64,000 nucleotides of DNA from Vibrio atypicus (GCF_009811315.1 NZ_BLID01000013.1:1-64000); one strand, 5' to 3'; shown: positions 17,126 to 25,983, numbered from the stretch's first letter. Program-made: numbers and translations. Notes: generated from the letters alone by a model not told the origin.

Positions 17126-17160
17126 TTGCTCAGCGGAGTTAATAGCGTAATATTAATCCT
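17126..17160 (+). promoter_or_regulatory. Promoter of the CsrB-type RNA
   Basis: A -35 TTGCTC (17126-17131), a 16-bp spacer and a -10 TAATAT (17148-17153) place the start near 17160, just before GTCGGAAGGATG. Confidence 0.6.
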
Positions 17161-17577
17161 GTCGGAAGGATGCTGACACGGAACAGGAAATTGCCACGGA
17201 TTAGGTAATCTTCAGGAAGAAGATACGGTTACTTAGGATGAGTAGTCGGCACGGATAGCAAATTGGACATTGAACGGACGCAAATAGTAACTAGGATGGT
17301 TGCTACTAAGGATGGGAAATGGACACCTCTGGACGAGGAAAGGACTAATCATCAGGATGATGAAAAGGACACCGCTCAGGGAACAAGCGAAGAGAGCTAA
17401 CGAGGATTGTTAGTGGACCAGGATAGGGTCAAGGACACCGCTAGGATGGCGAGAAAAGGACTAAGCTGAAGGACATCAGCATACTATCAAGGATTTGATG
17501 CATGGAGCACTTTTAGTAGCCGGATTGCTGCGAGTAAGACTATAACCCCGATGGGCGCAAGCCCTCGGGGTTTTTCT
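17160..17577 (+). ncRNA. csrB: CsrB-family small RNA (CsrA decoy)
   Basis: About 418 nt with no ORF but roughly 30 GGA triplets, most as AGGA, CGGA or TGGA (for example TAGGATG, AAGGACA, CAGGATG), many placed in short stem-loops. This is the hallmark of CsrB/CsrC/RsmZ RNAs, which sequester the translational regulator CsrA. A strong terminator closes it (ACCCCGA/TCGGGGT-type stem at 17544-17571 plus T tract). A VarA-type palindrome lies upstream. Vibrios carry several such RNAs; I cannot tell which of their numbered copies this is. Confidence 0.93.
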
Positions 17578-17733
17578 TTATCTTTTTATCTGCATAATTG
17601 AACTCGCTGCTACGTTAACTTCGCTTGTACACCCCATCACATAGGTTCCCTATGCTCAGGGGCTTCACTCACTTATTGCCTTGCAGCAAGCCCAATTCTT
17701 TTGATAAAAACACTCTCAATAGAGACTGAAAAT

Positions 17734-19905
17734 TTATAGGGTTTCTAACTTAGCGTAAGCAGTCACCAACCACTTAATCCCTTCACCGTTAAAGGCAACT
17801 TGCACTCGGCTTTGTGGACCACTGCCTTCAAAATTGATGATAGTGCCTTCGCCAAATTTCGGGTGCATGACTCGTGAGCCAAGGCTAAAGCCAGTTTCAT
17901 TAAAAGTCTCTTTTACTACCGTTTGGCTAAAGCGGCCTGCACTGGTTGGACGGCTGACTTGCGCTTTCATACGCACTTCATCCAAACACTTTTCCGGTAA
18001 TTCGCGAATAAAACGCGACGGCTTATGGTATTTATCTTGGCCATATAAGCGGCGCATTTCAGCGTAAGTGATGTAAAGCTTTTCCATCGCTCGGGTCATA
18101 CCAACGTAGCAAAGACGACGCTCTTCCTCCAAACGCCCTGCTTCTTCAGCTGACATTTGGCTTGGGAACATTCCTTCCTCTACACCAACCATGAAGACTA
18201 ATGGAAACTCTAGACCTTTCGCACTGTGCAGAGTCATCAATTGCACTGCATCGTCAAACTCATCCGCTTGACCCTCACCGGCTTCTAATGCAGCGTGAGT
18301 CAAGAACGCCGTCAGCAGGGTCATTTCATCCGCTTCTTCTGGCTTTTCAAACTGACGGGTTGCGGTAACCAGTTCTTCCAAGTTTTCAATACGAGCTTTT
18401 GATTTCTCGCCTTTTTCTTGCTCGTACATCGCAAACAGGCCGGAGTATTTGATCACATGGTCTGTCTGTTCATGCAGTGGCATTTCACAGGTGTCATCTT
18501 CTAGCGCATTAACCAACTCAACAAAGCGACTCAACGCGCCCGCAGCTCGACCTGCTAAAACTTTATCTTCCAACAATCGAATACTGGCTTGCCACATGGT
18601 GCTGCCTTGATCGCGAGCAGCGAAACGAATCGTCTCTAGTGTTTTATCACCCAAACCACGCGTTGGCGTATTCACCACTCGCTCAAAGGCAGCATCGTCG
18701 TTACGGTTCGACATTAAGCGAAGATAGCTCAGCGCATCTTTGATCTCTTGGCGCTCGAAGAATCGCATGCCACCATAAATACGATACGGCAATCCAGCTT
18801 GAATCAAGGCTTCTTCAAGTACACGAGACTGGGCGTTGTTTCGATACAACATCGCCGCATCGTTAAGAATGCCGCCCTTGTCTTGCCACTCTTTAATTTT
18901 GTTAACTGCAAAGCGGGCTTCATCTAACTCGTTGTAGGCTGAGTAAACAGAGATAGGCTCACCTTCCGCACCATCGGTCCACAGCTCTTTACCCATGCGC
19001 TCAGTATTGTTGGCAATCAGGGTATTCGATGCTTCAAGGATGGTTTTCGTTGAACGGTAATTTTGCTCTAGTCGCACCGTGTTAACACTTGGGAACTCAA
19101 GCGTAAATTTCTCGATGTTTTCAATTTTCGCGCCGCGCCAACCATAGATAGATTGGTCATCATCACCAACAATCATAACGTGTGCATCAGGACCCGCCAT
19201 CATGCGCAACCAAGCATATTGAATGTTGTTAGTATCTTGGAATTCGTCAACTAAGATATGCTTGAAGCGCGCCTGGTAGTGCTCACGGATGTGTTTTTTA
19301 TCACGCAATAGCTCATGCGTACGCAACAAAATTTCTGCGAAATCAACCAAACCCGCACGATCACATGCTTCTTGATAAGCGGTATAAAGCTGAAGGTAAG
19401 TTTTAGTGATCGGATCGTGGTACGCATCAATATGACTTGGGCGTAAGCCTTCATCTTTCTTGCCATTAATCCACCACGCAGCTTGCTTCGCTGGCCACTG
19501 TTTCTCGTCTAGGTTCTGAGCTTTAATCAGACGACGAAGAAGGCGAACTTGATCATCCGTATCGATAATTTGAAAATCTTCTGGCAACTTAGCATCAAGA
19601 TAATGAGCGCGTAAGATTCGGTGACAGATACCATGGAATGTACCATTCCACATCCCTGATGCACTGCCCATCATGAGCTCTTCAATACGTCCACGCATCT
19701 CTGCCGCAGCCTTGTTAGTAAAGGTTACGGACATAATCGAAAATGGGGAGGCTTGCTCAACGGACATCAGCCACGCAATTCGGTGCACCAAGACGCGTGT
19801 TTTACCACTCCCCGCACCTGCAAGTACAAGTAAGTTTTCTAGTGGGGCGGCAACGGCTTCACGCTGCTTGTCGTTTAGACCATCGAGAAGTAATGAAGGA
19901 TCCAT
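17734..19905 (-). CDS. uvrD: DNA helicase II UvrD
   Basis: An SF1 3'-5' helicase acting in nucleotide excision repair and methyl-directed mismatch repair. Visible: Q motif LNDKQREAV, Walker A LAGAGSGKTRV, motif II VDEFQDTN, motif III GDDDQSIYGWRGA, motif IV QNYRST and motif VI VGMTRAMEKLY. A C-terminal Tudor-like RNA polymerase-binding segment starts at GSRVMHPKFGEGTIINFEG (about residue 670). Its 723 aa fit the family (E. coli 720). A LexA-like box lies just upstream. A weak hairpin with a T run at about 17706-17732 may be its terminator. Confidence 0.96.
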   Translation of the reverse strand: MDPSLLLDGLNDKQREAVAAPLENLLVLAGAGSGKTRVLVHRIAWLMSVEQASPFSIMSVTFTNKAAAEMRGRIEELMMGSASGMWNGTFHGICHRILRAHYLDAKLPEDFQIIDTDDQVRLLRRLIKAQNLDEKQWPAKQAAWWINGKKDEGLRPSHIDAYHDPITKTYLQLYTAYQEACDRAGLVDFAEILLRTHELLRDKKHIREHYQARFKHILVDEFQDTNNIQYAWLRMMAGPDAHVMIVGDDDQSIYGWRGAKIENIEKFTLEFPSVNTVRLEQNYRSTKTILEASNTLIANNTERMGKELWTDGAEGEPISVYSAYNELDEARFAVNKIKEWQDKGGILNDAAMLYRNNAQSRVLEEALIQAGLPYRIYGGMRFFERQEIKDALSYLRLMSNRNDDAAFERVVNTPTRGLGDKTLETIRFAARDQGSTMWQASIRLLEDKVLAGRAAGALSRFVELVNALEDDTCEMPLHEQTDHVIKYSGLFAMYEQEKGEKSKARIENLEELVTATRQFEKPEEADEMTLLTAFLTHAALEAGEGQADEFDDAVQLMTLHSAKGLEFPLVFMVGVEEGMFPSQMSAEEAGRLEEERRLCYVGMTRAMEKLYITYAEMRRLYGQDKYHKPSRFIRELPEKCLDEVRMKAQVSRPTSAGRFSQTVVKETFNETGFSLGSRVMHPKFGEGTIINFEGSGPQSRVQVAFNGEGIKWLVTAYAKLETL

Positions 19906-19919
19906 TCGGGGCTCAGCTA

Positions 19920-19935
19920 CTGGTTATCTATACAT
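19920..19935 (-). promoter_or_regulatory. LexA-box-like site upstream of uvrD
   Basis: On the minus strand the sequence ATGTATAGATAACCAG fits CTGT-N8-ACAG at 6 of 8 defined positions. It is nearly the same as the E. coli uvrD box CTGTATATATACCCAG, 15 nt before the uvrD start. This implies SOS control, as in E. coli. Confidence 0.55.
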
Positions 19936-20185
19936 GAAAAGTGATTATAACCTAAACAGAGCCCGCATTTCAGGAGAAAACCAATAAAATATTACGACTA
20001 ATTTTCGCCTTATTATTCATAAACTTACATCAACTAAAATAATAAAAATCACTTCTTCTATAATTTTTTTGAAAGTTTTTTTGCTGCTTTTCTATCCTTT
20101 TGAATAAGCATGTTAGCTAAACACCCTTGGTTAACTTGCCCAATGAAACTCAAGGAAAAGTAAATAAAAGTCTGAGGAAATTACG

Positions 20186-20446
20186 ATGAAAAAATCAAAT
20201 CTTGCTGTTACTGCTGCTGTTACTGGTCTTCTAGCTCTAGGTGGCACAATGCTTACTGCTGCGCCTGCTTTTGCAGCAGAAAAAGAGAAATGCTATGGCG
20301 TATCTAAAGCGGGCAAAAATGACTGTGCAACTAAAACAAGTTCATGTGCAGGTACAGCAAAAGAAGATAACCAAACCGATGCATTTGTTGTTGTTCCTAA
20401 AGGACTTTGCGGCAAGTTAACTGGTGGTAGCACTCAGTCTTCATAA
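20186..20446 (+). CDS. bufA: Bufferin-type RiPP precursor (DUF2282)
   Basis: An 86-aa exported peptide with a Sec signal peptide (hydrophobic residues 8-27, cleavage after APAFA near residue 30). The mature part has exactly four Cys in the DUF2282 pattern KCYG-DCAT-SCAG-LCGK. Family knowledge: in bufferins some of these Cys are turned into thiooxazole-type heterocycles by the DUF692 enzyme, and the periplasmic product binds copper. The next three genes are the matching biosynthesis and partner genes. A Shine-Dalgarno GAGGAA precedes the ATG. The AT-rich 19936-20185 region must hold the promoter; I found no convincing ECF site in it. Confidence 0.9.
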   Translation: MKKSNLAVTAAVTGLLALGGTMLTAAPAFAAEKEKCYGVSKAGKNDCATKTSSCAGTAKEDNQTDAFVVVPKGLCGKLTGGSTQSS

Positions 20447-20470
20447 TTCTTATCTGCTACCTAATCGATG

Positions 20471-20500
20471 TGGCGGCTTAGGCTCAACGGGCCGCCCATC
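20471..20500 (+). terminator. Hairpin between bufA and bufB (attenuator or mRNA stabiliser)
   Basis: GGCGGC (20472-20477) pairs with GCCGCC (20491-20496) over a 13-nt loop in the 80-nt gap between precursor and enzyme genes. It has no T run. It would favour more precursor than enzyme message, as in many RiPP operons; that function is inferred. Confidence 0.45.
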
Positions 20501-20526
20501 AATTACCGCTCGCAAAGGACTCGCAC

Positions 20527-21390
20527 GTGAACAACAATAACTATCACAAACACATTGGTGTAGGGCTGCGATCACCTCATCTGGATTTTTTCTCCACTCA
20601 ACAGCCTGCGCTCTCGTGGTTAGAAATTCATAGCGAAAACTATTTTCAGCCTTACTCGGCAGCACGACAAACGCTGCGTCAACTTGTCGAACACTATCAA
20701 ATTAGTTGCCATGGTATTGGTTTATCGCTCGGTAGCGTAGAGCGTGTCAGCCAAAATCACTTAAAGCAACTCAAACAATTGGTCGATGAAGTACAACCTT
20801 TTCTTGTCTCTGACCATTTAAGTTGGAGTGAAAATGGTGGTCACTACTTTAATGACCTACTACCGCTCCCTTACACCGAAGAAGCGTTGCAGGTATTTTG
20901 TCGCAACGTCGATGAAGTCCAAGATTACCTACAAAGACCCATTCTGATTGAGAATCCATCTAGCTACGTGAAATTCCAACACTCAACGATTAACGAATGG
21001 GATTTTTTGACTGAAGTGCAACGTCGCACCGATTGCCGCCTGCTGCTCGACCTGAACAATATTCATGTCTCTGCGTTTAACCACGGCTTCGATACCAAAA
21101 CCTACCTTGATGCCATTCCAGCTGAATGTGTGGATGAAATTCACTTGGCAGGATTTACCGTCAAACAGTTAGAAAAAGGGGAAATTTGGATTGATACCCA
21201 TAGCAAACCCGTTAGCGATGAGGTTTGGAAGCTATATGAGCAATGGTTAAGCCAATATGGCTCGCGTCACACTCTGATTGAATGGGATTTGGATATTCCA
21301 CAGCCAGAAATTTTGCTCGCAGAAGCAGATAAAGCCAACACTCGCGTACTCACTTTTGAATCCCAAACGGCTGAGAGGATTGCCTCATGA
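20527..21390 (+). CDS. bufB: MNIO family enzyme BufB (DUF692)
   Basis: A 287-aa TIM-barrel protein of the DUF692/MNIO (multinuclear non-haem iron oxidative) family, which modifies Cys residues of RiPP precursors using iron and oxygen. Conserved metal-site strings are visible: EIHSENYF (about 32-39), CHGIGLSLGS (about 60-69), VSDHLSWSE, IENPSSY, LLLDLNNIHVSAFNHG, EIHLAGF, DTHSKPV and LIEWDLDIP. The GTG at 20527 with AAAGGA 6-7 nt upstream is the start. Its stop overlaps the bufC start by 4 nt (ATGA), implying coupled translation of a heterodimer. Confidence 0.92.
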   Translation: MNNNNYHKHIGVGLRSPHLDFFSTQQPALSWLEIHSENYFQPYSAARQTLRQLVEHYQISCHGIGLSLGSVERVSQNHLKQLKQLVDEVQPFLVSDHLSWSENGGHYFNDLLPLPYTEEALQVFCRNVDEVQDYLQRPILIENPSSYVKFQHSTINEWDFLTEVQRRTDCRLLLDLNNIHVSAFNHGFDTKTYLDAIPAECVDEIHLAGFTVKQLEKGEIWIDTHSKPVSDEVWKLYEQWLSQYGSRHTLIEWDLDIPQPEILLAEADKANTRVLTFESQTAERIAS

Positions 21391-22148
21391 CATTAGCTCT
21401 CGCCAAATTACAACAAACCTTTTCTGCCGCGCTTCATTACCGAGCGAAAGGGGAAGAGTGCAATATCGAAAGTGATCTGTTTACGGCGGACGAACGAATG
21501 CAGATCTACCGTAATAACTTCATCATGAGTTTAAGTGAAGTTTTAGAAGCAACCTACCCTATGGTTTGTGCTCTAGTCGGTGAAGAGTGTTTTACTCAGC
21601 TCGCTCGTCAGCACGTCCTCCGTTATCCATTGGAAGAGGGAGACGTAACTTACTACGGTGAGCATTTTTGCAACACGATTGAGCGTTTTCCTGCCGTGGT
21701 AGATGCCGCTCCATACGCATCTGAAGTTGCGCGCTTTGAATGGCATATCGATCTGGCGCAGCAACTACAAGGAAGTATTCGCCAACCGGAAGATCTGCGG
21801 CCTCTTGCTAGGCTCAGCGAAGTGCCACCGGAAGAGCAGCCAACGATTCACTTTCATTTAGCGCCTGGGGTGATTCCCTTTCACTCGCAATATGCCATTT
21901 TCTCGCTACGCCAAGCGATTGAACAACAAAGCTTTGATGGTTTAGAGCTGAATGAAACAGAGCAAGGCGCGATTTGCTGCATCAATGATGGGCGGTTATG
22001 GACACAATCACTCGACAGTGATGCCTTCTCCTTACTGCAGTACATTCATTCAGGTTGTACGCTTGGTGAGATCCCGCCAGAGCAACTGCCACACCTTAAT
22101 TTTTTAGTTGAAAGCGAATTAGTCGCTGGGTTTTCGCTTGCGCGATAA
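21387..22148 (+). CDS. bufC: BufC-type RiPP recognition partner (DUF2063)
   Basis: A 253-aa protein with the DUF2063 putative DNA-binding/RRE-like N-terminal domain (MTLALAKLQQTFSAALHY, YRNNFIMSLSEVLEATYPMVCALVGEECF, LARQHVLRYPLEEGDVTYYGEHF, about residues 1-95) and a less conserved C-terminal half. In bufferin and related MNIO systems this protein pairs with the DUF692 enzyme and presents the precursor. It overlaps bufB by ATGA, and the DoxX gene begins 12 nt after its stop. Confidence 0.88.
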   Translation: MTLALAKLQQTFSAALHYRAKGEECNIESDLFTADERMQIYRNNFIMSLSEVLEATYPMVCALVGEECFTQLARQHVLRYPLEEGDVTYYGEHFCNTIERFPAVVDAAPYASEVARFEWHIDLAQQLQGSIRQPEDLRPLARLSEVPPEEQPTIHFHLAPGVIPFHSQYAIFSLRQAIEQQSFDGLELNETEQGAICCINDGRLWTQSLDSDAFSLLQYIHSGCTLGEIPPEQLPHLNFLVESELVAGFSLAR

Positions 22149-22160
22149 AAGGAAAGATAG

Positions 22161-22616
22161 ATGTCGAACTCAATAACAAACTTACTGAAAGGCTATGACT
22201 CAGCCATCGACAAAGCGCAATTTGCCTTTGTTCCACTGCTACTGCTCTTTTGCCGACTATGGGTCGCATGGGTATTTTTTAATTCTGGTCTGACTAAGAT
22301 ATCGACTTGGGATAGCACCCTGTTTTTATTCGAATATGAATACCAAGTACCACTTTTACCTTGGCAACTGGCGGCCTATATGGGTACTGCCGCCGAGTTA
22401 ATCTTGCCGGTATTTGTTGCCATTGGCCTATTAACAAGACCAATGTCAGCCATTCTGTTTGTCTTCAATATTATTGCGGTCGTCTCTTACCCTGTCTTAT
22501 GGGACAAAGGTTTCTATGACCACCAGCTTTGGGGATTAATGTTACTGATCGTTGTCGTATGGGGACCAGGCCCATTATCCGCTGATAAACTCATTCGCAA
22601 TAAAGTTGAAAACTAG
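22161..22616 (+). CDS. DoxX family membrane protein of the bufferin operon
   Basis: A 151-aa inner-membrane protein with four hydrophobic segments (about residues 20-42, 66-90, 92-112 and 120-138). DoxX-family strings are CRLWVAWVFFNSGLTKISTWD and AELILPVFVAIGLLTRPMSA. DoxX proteins often sit at the end of DUF2282-DUF692-DUF2063 operons; a redox or quinone-linked role is suspected but not proven. A Shine-Dalgarno AAAGGAAAG precedes the ATG. Its TAG stop is shared with the converging lipoprotein gene through the palindrome CTAG. Confidence 0.88.
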   Translation: MSNSITNLLKGYDSAIDKAQFAFVPLLLLFCRLWVAWVFFNSGLTKISTWDSTLFLFEYEYQVPLLPWQLAAYMGTAAELILPVFVAIGLLTRPMSAILFVFNIIAVVSYPVLWDKGFYDHQLWGLMLLIVVVWGPGPLSADKLIRNKVEN

Positions 22617-22798
22617 TCTTCAGAACTCAAGTCATCTTTGACCGAGTTAACTGCGTCACGTGATGCATGACCAATTGCTTTGGTTGTATCGCGTGTCGCA
22701 TGACCAATCGCCGTCCCTGCCTCTTTTAATTCAGCGCACCCTGATGCACCAACAAGTAAAAAAAGACTCACTAACAATGCTTTAGATAAATTGAGCAT
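22613..22798 (-). CDS. Small lipoprotein with an internal repeat
   Basis: A 61-aa lipoprotein with a signal sequence and lipobox GASGC (Cys21). The mature 40 residues hold an imperfect repeat, IGHATRDTTKA followed by IGHASRDAVNS, suggesting an amphipathic helix like entericidin or other small stress lipoproteins. Resemblance is by layout only. A strong Shine-Dalgarno (AAGGAGG on the minus strand) lies before the ATG. It converges on the bufferin operon and shares CTAG at the stop. Confidence 0.7.
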   Translation of the reverse strand: MLNLSKALLVSLFLLVGASGCAELKEAGTAIGHATRDTTKAIGHASRDAVNSVKDDLSSED

Positions 22799-22841
22799 AT
22801 AACCTCCTTGCTAACTAAGTTGCCAATAATACCAATAAACA

Positions 22842-22874
22842 AAGCCCTTGCCTCATAAAATGAAGCAAGGGCTT
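22842..22874 (-). terminator. prlC terminator
   Basis: AAGCCCTTGC pairs with GCAAGGGCTT over a 12-nt region, followed on the minus strand by a T-rich stretch, downstream of prlC. Confidence 0.75.
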
Positions 22875-22903
22875 AAGCTTATACCTATTCAGTCAGATTC
22901 TTG

Positions 22904-24946
22904 TTAAGCGCTAATACCAGAATGACGTAACAGTGCATCAATTTCTGGCTCACGACCGCGGAAGCGTTTAAATAGCTCCATTGGCTCTTCGCTACCTCCC
23001 ATTTCTAGGATGTTGTTCAGGAAGCTTTGACCCGTTTCAACGTTAAAGATGCCCTCTTCTTCAAAACGAGAGAAAGCATCTGACGACAAGACTTCAGCCC
23101 AAAGATAGCTGTAGTAACCTGCGCTGTAACCACCTGCGAATATATGACCAAAGCTGTGAGAGAAGCGGTTCCACTCTAAGCTAGGCAGAACGGCGACTTT
23201 CGATTTCACTTCAGCCAGAGTCTCAAGAACGCGTGGGCCGACTTCTGGATCGAATTCAGTGTGCAACGTGAAATCAAATAGGCCGAACTCTAGTTGGCGC
23301 AAGATGAACATCGCTGATTGGAAGTTCTTCGCCGCTAGCATCTTCTCTAGCATCTCTTTTGGTAACGGCTCACCTGTTTCAAAGTGACCAGAGATAAACG
23401 CCAGCGCCTCTTCCTCCCAACACCAGTTCTCAAGGAACTGACTTGGCAACTCAACCGCATCCCAAGGCACGCCATTGATACCTGACACTGCGCCCGAATC
23501 GACTTTCGTCAACATATGGTGAATACCGTGACCAAATTCGTGGAACAGCGTGACCACTTCATCATGAGTAAACAGTGCGGGCTTATCACCAACAGGACGG
23601 TTAAAGTTACACGTTAAGTAAGCCACTGGTGATTGCAGTTCGCCTTCAGCATTGATACGACGTACACGACACTCATCCATCCAAGCGCCACCACGTTTGT
23701 GTTCACGCGCATAGAGGTCAAGGTAGAAGCTGCCACGTAGATTGTTATCCGCATCAAAGATGTCAAAGAAGCGGACAGACTCGTGCCAAGTATCCACACC
23801 TTCACGTTCTTGAACTGACATGCCAAACACACGCTTAAGCACTTCAAACAGACCGCTTACCGCTTTCGCCTCTGGGAAGTAAGGACGCAGCTCTTCGTCT
23901 GAAATTTGGAATAGGTGCTGCTTTTGTTTTTCGCTGTAATAAGCGATATCCCATAGGTTGAGCTCATCAACACCAAACTCTGCTTTAGCAAACTGGCGCA
24001 GCTCTTCAACTTCACGTTCGCCTTGCGGTTTCGCTTTGCTTGCTAAATCATTTAAGAAACCAAGTACCTGAGAGGTATTCTCTGCCATCTTGGTGGCTAA
24101 CGACTTCTCACTGTAGGTATTGAAACCAAGCATACGAGCGATCTCATGACGCAGTTTAAGTTGCTCGTTAATGATTTCGCTGTTATCCCACTCACCCGCT
24201 TTCGGACCACGATCTGACGCACGAGTCACGTACGCTTCATACAGCTCTTTACGTAGCTCTTGGTTGTCACAATAAGTCATCACAGGAAGGTAAGAAGGGA
24301 TATCCAACGTGAGTAGATAACCCTCAAGCTCTTTGGCTTCCGCCGCTGCTTTGGCCGCCGCTAACGCTGACTCCGGCATGCCAGCCAGCTCTTTTTCGTC
24401 TGCAACGTGCTTTGTCCAACCCATAGTGGCATCAAGCACATTGTTAGAAAACTTAGAACCTAGCTCAGACATGCGTTTGCTGATCTCACCGTAACGGTGT
24501 TGTTCATCAGCCGGCAGCCCGATACCCGATAACTCAAAATCACGCAGTGAATCGGTGATGGTTTTCTTCTGCGCTTGGTTTAATGTCGCAAACTCATCGC
24601 TCGCTTTGATCGCTTTATATGCTTCAAATAGACCTTTATGTTGTCCAACCCAAGTGCCGTATTCAGACAATAGTGGCAAACAGCTCTCGTACGCATCACG
24701 CAACTCATCGCTATTCACCACAGAATTCATATGGCTCACTGGCGACCAAATGCGGCTTAAACGGTCATCCACCTCTTCGATAGGCGCCACTAAATTCGCC
24801 CAGCTTGGAGAAGCGTTATCTTTTAATACAAGTTCAATCTTAGTTCGGCATGCTTCAATCGCTTGCTCAACCGCTGGTTTTACGTGCTCAGGCTTAATCT
24901 GTGAAAACGGAGGAAGATCCGTGAAAGTCAGTAGAGGGTTAGACAT
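22904..24946 (-). CDS. prlC: Oligopeptidase A
   Basis: A cytosolic M3 zinc metallopeptidase that degrades oligopeptides and cleaved signal peptides. The zinc site HEFGHGIHH (about residues 468-476) is intact. Its 680 aa equal E. coli PrlC. I use the ATG at 24946 (MSNPLLTFTDLPPFSQ), which has an AAAAGGA Shine-Dalgarno. The upstream in-frame extension of 32 codons runs through promoter sequence and is rejected. It is divergent from rlmJ with about 160 bp between starts; prlC-rlmJ-gor is the enteric order. Confidence 0.96.
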   Translation of the reverse strand: MSNPLLTFTDLPPFSQIKPEHVKPAVEQAIEACRTKIELVLKDNASPSWANLVAPIEEVDDRLSRIWSPVSHMNSVVNSDELRDAYESCLPLLSEYGTWVGQHKGLFEAYKAIKASDEFATLNQAQKKTITDSLRDFELSGIGLPADEQHRYGEISKRMSELGSKFSNNVLDATMGWTKHVADEKELAGMPESALAAAKAAAEAKELEGYLLTLDIPSYLPVMTYCDNQELRKELYEAYVTRASDRGPKAGEWDNSEIINEQLKLRHEIARMLGFNTYSEKSLATKMAENTSQVLGFLNDLASKAKPQGEREVEELRQFAKAEFGVDELNLWDIAYYSEKQKQHLFQISDEELRPYFPEAKAVSGLFEVLKRVFGMSVQEREGVDTWHESVRFFDIFDADNNLRGSFYLDLYAREHKRGGAWMDECRVRRINAEGELQSPVAYLTCNFNRPVGDKPALFTHDEVVTLFHEFGHGIHHMLTKVDSGAVSGINGVPWDAVELPSQFLENWCWEEEALAFISGHFETGEPLPKEMLEKMLAAKNFQSAMFILRQLEFGLFDFTLHTEFDPEVGPRVLETLAEVKSKVAVLPSLEWNRFSHSFGHIFAGGYSAGYYSYLWAEVLSSDAFSRFEEEGIFNVETGQSFLNNILEMGGSEEPMELFKRFRGREPEIDALLRHSGISA

Positions 24947-25105
24947 AAAGCATTCCTTTTGATTCGAAGATGTTATCTCGCGACATCTTTTATTTCTTGT
25001 TCGTCTTAGATAGTAAATATAGGTAGGTTCAGCAATTTTCAATAGTAACGTATACTAAGAGCCATCATTCATCATGCTCTTTGCACCTATTCTGAGAGAA
25101 ATATT

Positions 25106-25945
25106 TTGTTAAGTTATCGCCATAGCTTTCACGCAGGCAATCATGCCGACGTAATTAAGCATATTGTTCAAAGCCTTATCCTTGATTCTCTTAAGCAGAA
25201 GGATAAGCCTTTTGTCTATCATGACACCCACTCTGGCGTTGGTCGCTACGACCTTACTCACGAATGGTCGGAGAAAACCGGTGAATATAAGCAAGGTATT
25301 GCGCGAGTTTGGGATCAAAAAGAGATTCCAGCAGATATTCAAGGCTACCTAGACGCGATAAAAACGCTGAACAACGGTGACACCCTACGTTACTACCCAG
25401 GCTCACCACGTGTTGCTCGCGCACAAATTCGTCCGCAAGATCGCATGGTATTAACCGAGCTTCACCCAGCTGACCATCCGCTGCTTGAGCAAGAGTTCCA
25501 TCGCGACCGCCAAGTCGCTATCTATAAAGAAGATGGCTTCAAGCGTCTAAAAGCGAGCTTACCACCACAAGAGCGTCGTGGTCTTGTGCTAATCGACCCA
25601 CCGTATGAACTTGCAAAAGAGTATCGTGATGTGGTGCAAGCGATCTTCCAAAGCTATAAGCGCTGGGCAACGGGCATCTACGCCATTTGGTATCCAGTGG
25701 TTAATCGCTGCGACATCGAAGATATGATTGAAGGACTAGAAGGCCTCGGCATTCGTAAAATTCTGCAAATCGAATTAGGTGTTGCCCCAGATACCAACGA
25801 ACGCGGAATGACAGCATCAGGCATGATAGTCATCAATCCACCTTGGAAGCTAGAAAGCCAAATGAATGAAATTCTGCCATTCTTAAAAGAAGCAATTGCG
25901 CCGGCAACCGGTCACTTTAAAGTGGAATGGATTGTACCGGAATAA
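25106..25945 (+). CDS. rlmJ: 23S rRNA (adenine2030-N6)-methyltransferase RlmJ
   Basis: An S-adenosylmethionine-dependent enzyme that methylates A2030 of 23S rRNA. Conserved start MLSYRHSFHAGNHADVIKH, SAM-binding DTHSGVGRYDL (about residues 40-50) and catalytic motif IDPPYE (DPPY at 164-167). Length 279 aa, as in E. coli (280). The start codon is TTG (25106), fixed by the conserved N-terminus; GAGAGAAA lies upstream as a weak ribosome binding site. Confidence 0.95.
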   Translation: MLSYRHSFHAGNHADVIKHIVQSLILDSLKQKDKPFVYHDTHSGVGRYDLTHEWSEKTGEYKQGIARVWDQKEIPADIQGYLDAIKTLNNGDTLRYYPGSPRVARAQIRPQDRMVLTELHPADHPLLEQEFHRDRQVAIYKEDGFKRLKASLPPQERRGLVLIDPPYELAKEYRDVVQAIFQSYKRWATGIYAIWYPVVNRCDIEDMIEGLEGLGIRKILQIELGVAPDTNERGMTASGMIVINPPWKLESQMNEILPFLKEAIAPATGHFKVEWIVPE

Positions 25946-25958
25946 TCAATTTCAAAAG

Positions 25959-25983
25959 AGCAGAGTCCAAAAGGCTCTGCTTT
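25959..25983 (+). terminator. rlmJ terminator
   Basis: AGCAGAG and CTCTGCT pair around TCCAAAAGG, followed by TTTA. The T tract is short. Confidence 0.55.

Noticed and set aside
17580..17733. Further RNA gene between csrB and uvrD
   Set aside because: No promoter, GGA-rich sequence or strong terminator was found; only a weak hairpin that may end uvrD.
24555..24962. 135-codon plus-strand ORF
   Set aside because: It is a shadow of prlC; the minus-strand frame carries the intact peptidase.
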